Of a stretch of 64,000 nucleotides of DNA, positions 60,985 to 64,000 are shown one piece after another. The DNA comes from Nissolia schottii. Lineage: Eukaryota > Streptophyta > Magnoliopsida > Fabales > Fabaceae. The translations under genes were made by a program, and so were the position numbers. Location: positions 307,583 to 371,582 of the forward strand of contig QANU01000247.1 of NCBI GenBank assembly GCA_003254905.1, read 5' to 3'. A model generated the notes under the pieces. It did not search any database. It was not told the origin of the DNA and worked only from the letters and a program-made list of their open reading frames with translations. Every line of letters starts with the position of its first letter. The first letter of the stretch is position 1.

Positions 60985-62504
60985 TGATAAGTGCCCAATT
61001 TACGCAATTTTGACCTATTAAAATGACACTTATTTGCTTATGTTTTAAAGAATTATCTAACTAAATTCCCCAATTTTGTAGGTTTATAATATATTTTGAA
61101 CAATGGATGCAAGCATAATTAAATGAAGAATAATCCCATAAAGAATGGAGAAAAGGGAAAAAGCGGAAAAGAAGCTAAAAAATGAAATCAGCGAAGGACC
61201 GCTCAGCGGTAAACAAGAATCGCTCAGCGCAGAGAGGACAAAGACCGCTCAGCGGTTGTACCTTGGCCGCTCAGCGGATGTACTTCAGAAGCCACTTGCA
61301 GCCGCGCATTTATTGCGCCAGCTGGCGCCAACCTAGAATTGCGGCGCCGCCTTGACACGTCAGCGCCGCCCCTGAAAAAGCCGCCCGAGCATTTAATAAA
61401 CCGTGTGAAGAAATAAGCCACTAAGCGATAACCCTAAGCCGCTCAGCGATAAAGACTAAATCGCTCAGCGGTGATACCTGTACCGCTGAGCTATGCCCTT
61501 CAAATTTTTCCTATAAATAGAGGAGGTCGTGCATCGATTGAAGACATCTTCCATACACCCTCTTCCCCCACAAAACACTCCATTCTCTTGTACTTTAAAG
61601 CTTAGGTTAGTTAAGCAACAAAGAGGAGGCCGATGAAGGAGCCAGGAGATCGAGGAAGCTCGGCGAAGCCGCTGTCATGATAGCGTGATAATGTGTCATG
61701 GTAAGCGTCTAAACCTTGCCTCTGAGATTCTCTTGTAAGATGGATTTCTAATCCTCTTGTTGTTGGGATTTGATGAGTATTGTAGTATGATTGTATCCAT
61801 GTACTTTTGCATATGAATTTATCAGTTTCTTATGATTTGCTTGAATGATTTTATGCTTAATGCTAGCTTTTGTTTAGTGTTTTGCTTCTTGATTTGGGAC
61901 TTACTTGTATGAACGAAATTTATACTAATTAAGTTGTAAACTAAGTTAAGACCAATATTACTATGCTAAGCTAGATTCTAGACTTGAACGTTGTGAATGA
62001 AAGTTACAATTATTAGGGTCGGATCTAAATCATTTCATCTAATTCTTGTTGCCATAACTAGAATAAGGTTAGCCGTTTTAACATCTGGAATAACGCTGGC
62101 GTACTTTGTTAAGCTTGTGTGCGAAAGTGACAGTTTAACAAAGGAAACCTGTGATCTTTTCATGTGCGAAAGCAATGAACAAGTTAAGAACTGGTGGCGG
62201 GCAATCAATGAAATGATAGTTCTGTGTAATAAGTAAACGGATGCATGAAACTCTGATATGATTCAATTCCCAACAAGCTTCCGGATCTACCTCTGATTTG
62301 TTGCCTATTTACTTTTATGTCGTTTATTTATTTATTTAAACTATCAAACAATTTATCAAATCCTTCACTTCATTGTTTAATTAACTAAACTCAAGAATGG
62401 TAATTTTGCAACTCTCTGTGGATTCGACTATACCCGACTATACTGCAATTGGATCCCTTGTGGATCTGAAAGCCGTAAAGAAGGATATATTATTTTGAAA
62501 CGAC
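60985..62504 (+). mobile_element. Solo-LTR-like repeat, copy 2
   Basis: It starts TGATAAGTGCCC and is similar along its length to 6519-7994, including the CCGCTCAGCGG box array (61198-61490), TATA box (CCTATAAATAG, 61511-61521), the AACAAAGAGGAGGCC leader and the CCCTTGTGGATCTGAAAG tail. AACGAC occurs on both edges (60979-60984 and 62499-62504), which could be a target duplication or, since copy 1 also ends in ACGAC, part of the element. Nested in the minus-strand Athila-like element. Confidence 0.6.
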
Positions 62505-62778
62505 TGAAAGTTCAAATTAAGCTTCTGACAAAAGCATTGAACAAACACGTAGATTTGGCTTTCATCAATGACACAATATTTACAATGTTGTAGCATTGTG
62601 GACGAGTTGTAGTGGGCTTCTGATATCTTTATGTACACTCCACTCTTCTGTTTCAACTCTTGTTGCACCAATCCTCGCATCGACACTTGATTCCTTGTGA
62701 TCCTAACAATGCAAACATGAGATGTTAAATGCAGAGGTTACTCAAGATAACTAAAATAATTCAAAATGGTGCCTTTAA

Positions 62779-63600
62779 TTACATTTTACTTGTTATGAGT
62801 CGAGGTTCCCCCTTTTTCATCTTTTTCTTCTCTTCAGACATCATCTTAACCGTCTCTTCCTTCTTCTCTTCAGACTCTAGAGGCTTCTCAACACTTTCAT
62901 TTCTACTCACAATGATTGTGTTAACTTGTTGCTTATGGTTTGTCTCTATGTTACTAAGTAGTGTTCCCACAGGTCTCTCAACAATTTGTTTCACTAGTTG
63001 GCCTACTTCGGTTCTGATGTTCTTATTGAAGCTTGTTGGTGGTTGTACCTATTCTTATTTTTCTCACTCTCAACCTTGAACATATCCACTAATTGTTGAA
63101 GTGTTTGCTCCACTGTAGACCTTTTGTTTGCTTGTGGTAGGCTTTTTGTCTTGGTCCACCATTGTTGTTCTACCAGTCAGAGTTGTATGCATTAAGGTAC
63201 AAGCTGTTGTTGTATCTCTTCCTATTCCCCATATAGTTTACCTCTTCGATTGCGATCTTTAAAGGGCATTTGGCGATCTTGTGCTTGTCTTGGCAGATTT
63301 CACACTCTGCCTCTATGGAATTTCCTGCAACAATAGTAGCGAGTTGTTTCCTCACTTTCTTATTCTCTACTTCAAGAGCTTCCATCCTAGCCAATAAGCT
63401 AGTGTATAAGTCAACTGCTAGAAAACTTCTTCTCGCCACTTTTCTCTTCTCAATTGGCTTGTTCCTTGCTAACATTTCTAGCATCTCAAGGGCTTCTTCC
63501 ATGGTATTCATATCCATCATGAACCCACTAGCTGCTGCATTGACCATGTCCTGAGAGGTTTGATCTAGTGCATTGTAAAAGATAGACAACAACATGTGAA
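62779..63600 (-). pseudogene. gag-like region of the Athila-like fossil
   Basis: Minus strand. It contains the LDQTSQDMVNAAASG motif found in plant Ty3/gypsy gag proteins, then a coiled segment, the zinc-knuckle-like motif CEICQDKHKIAKC and a charged Lys/Glu-rich end. It is related to 32130-32900 in the plus-strand copy. Part of a retrotransposon fossil that continues beyond the window. Confidence 0.7.
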
Positions 63601-64000
63601 GAGGGATCTCGTGTTAGGGGAACTTCTCCTATACCACTTGAAATCACCTTCAATAGTTAGAAAATGCTTATTCATCCCTTAGGTGAAGGTCAGAAGAGCC
63701 TTATGAGTATAAAGGTTCTTGTGCAAACTGCGAACCTTTTGAGGAACTTATACTCTATTTGTTCCCATGTGGTAAAGCTTTGGGTTATTAGAGCATTCAA
63801 CCAAGCCTTGGATTAACCGAATAACATGTAGGGGGACAACTGGATGGTAATTGCATTAGGGTGCACATCTCTCTTCTTGTGATTATCGCAATCTTGGAGG
63901 AAGTTATCAACAAAGTCTTGTGTGTCCTCGTGAGCCAACCCATGAAATTGGTAGTTCTCCTAAACGAACTTGATCAAGGGTCTGGCTGCCCATGGTCTGA

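Larger units (their letters stand above)
57868..64000 (-). mobile_element. Athila-like LTR retrotransposon, minus strand, runs off the window
   Basis: A 3' LTR (57868-59748) lies at the left. Next to it, on the minus strand, is a polypurine-type tract (AAGTTGGGGGT). A gag-like region lies at about 62779-64000 with a zinc-knuckle motif (CEICQDKHKIAKC). The flank CATAT (57863-57867) would be one half of a 5-bp target duplication; the other half and the 5' LTR lie beyond 64000. Little or none of the usual pol coding is visible between the LTR and gag, so it is incomplete. It is host to two later insertions (58336-58907 and 60985-62504). A fossil of the same family as 30165-33540. Confidence 0.75.

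Noticed and set aside
1-64000. tRNA, rRNA or other structured RNA genes
   Set aside because: None recognised by eye; no cloverleaf or rRNA-like sequence was seen.

Overview
The window looks like plant nuclear DNA from a eudicot, most likely a legume. The evidence is three spliced plant genes with GT-AG introns, AT-rich spacers, and CACTA, hAT and Athila-like mobile elements. The species cannot be named from the sequence. There are assembly gaps at 1584-2554 (971 N), 22911 (one N) and 41675 (one N).

Layout. The first 24.4 kb is mostly transposons. A non-autonomous CACTA element (755-3624, target duplication ACA) is followed 185 bp later by a large CACTA element (3810-14460, target duplication TGT). 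The large one holds degraded Ptta-type and TNP2-type transposase genes on the minus strand and is interrupted by a solo-LTR-like repeat (6519-7994). After AT-rich spacer with a hAT element (15952-16728) and a small foldback element (18085-18252) comes a direct duplication (18920-22910 and 22912-23828). Its left copy carries a second CACTA element of the same family as the first (19333-22441, target duplication TTT). A hAT element with both ends (23457-24364) abuts the promoter of the first host gene.

Host genes, all on the plus strand: (1) a group II GH3 IAA-amido synthetase, 25218-27316, 3 exons, 600 aa; (2) an NRAMP3/4-like divalent metal transporter, 40789-44381, 4 exons, 516 aa; (3) a membrane-anchored pepsin-like aspartic protease, 49603-56788, 12 exons, 644 aa. 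The three have no evident shared pathway (auxin homeostasis, vacuolar metal export, secretory-pathway proteolysis).

Between and after the genes lie decayed Athila-like LTR retrotransposon sequences (30165-33540 plus strand; 57868 to beyond 64000 minus strand), other LTR pieces (33717-34334, about 45225-47511, 48401-49354, 60985-62504), MITEs, minisatellites and AT-rich spacer.

No clearly new biological system is evident. The most interesting signals are: the two related CACTA elements, which keep an acidic repeat-bearing reading frame differing by one in-frame 18-bp unit and share two successive hairpins; the duplication with a single N at its joint, which may be a haplotype-join artefact; a six-copy array of near-palindromic GGTCATTCGAATGACC boxes; and an LTR ending within about 100 bp of the protease gene TATA box.
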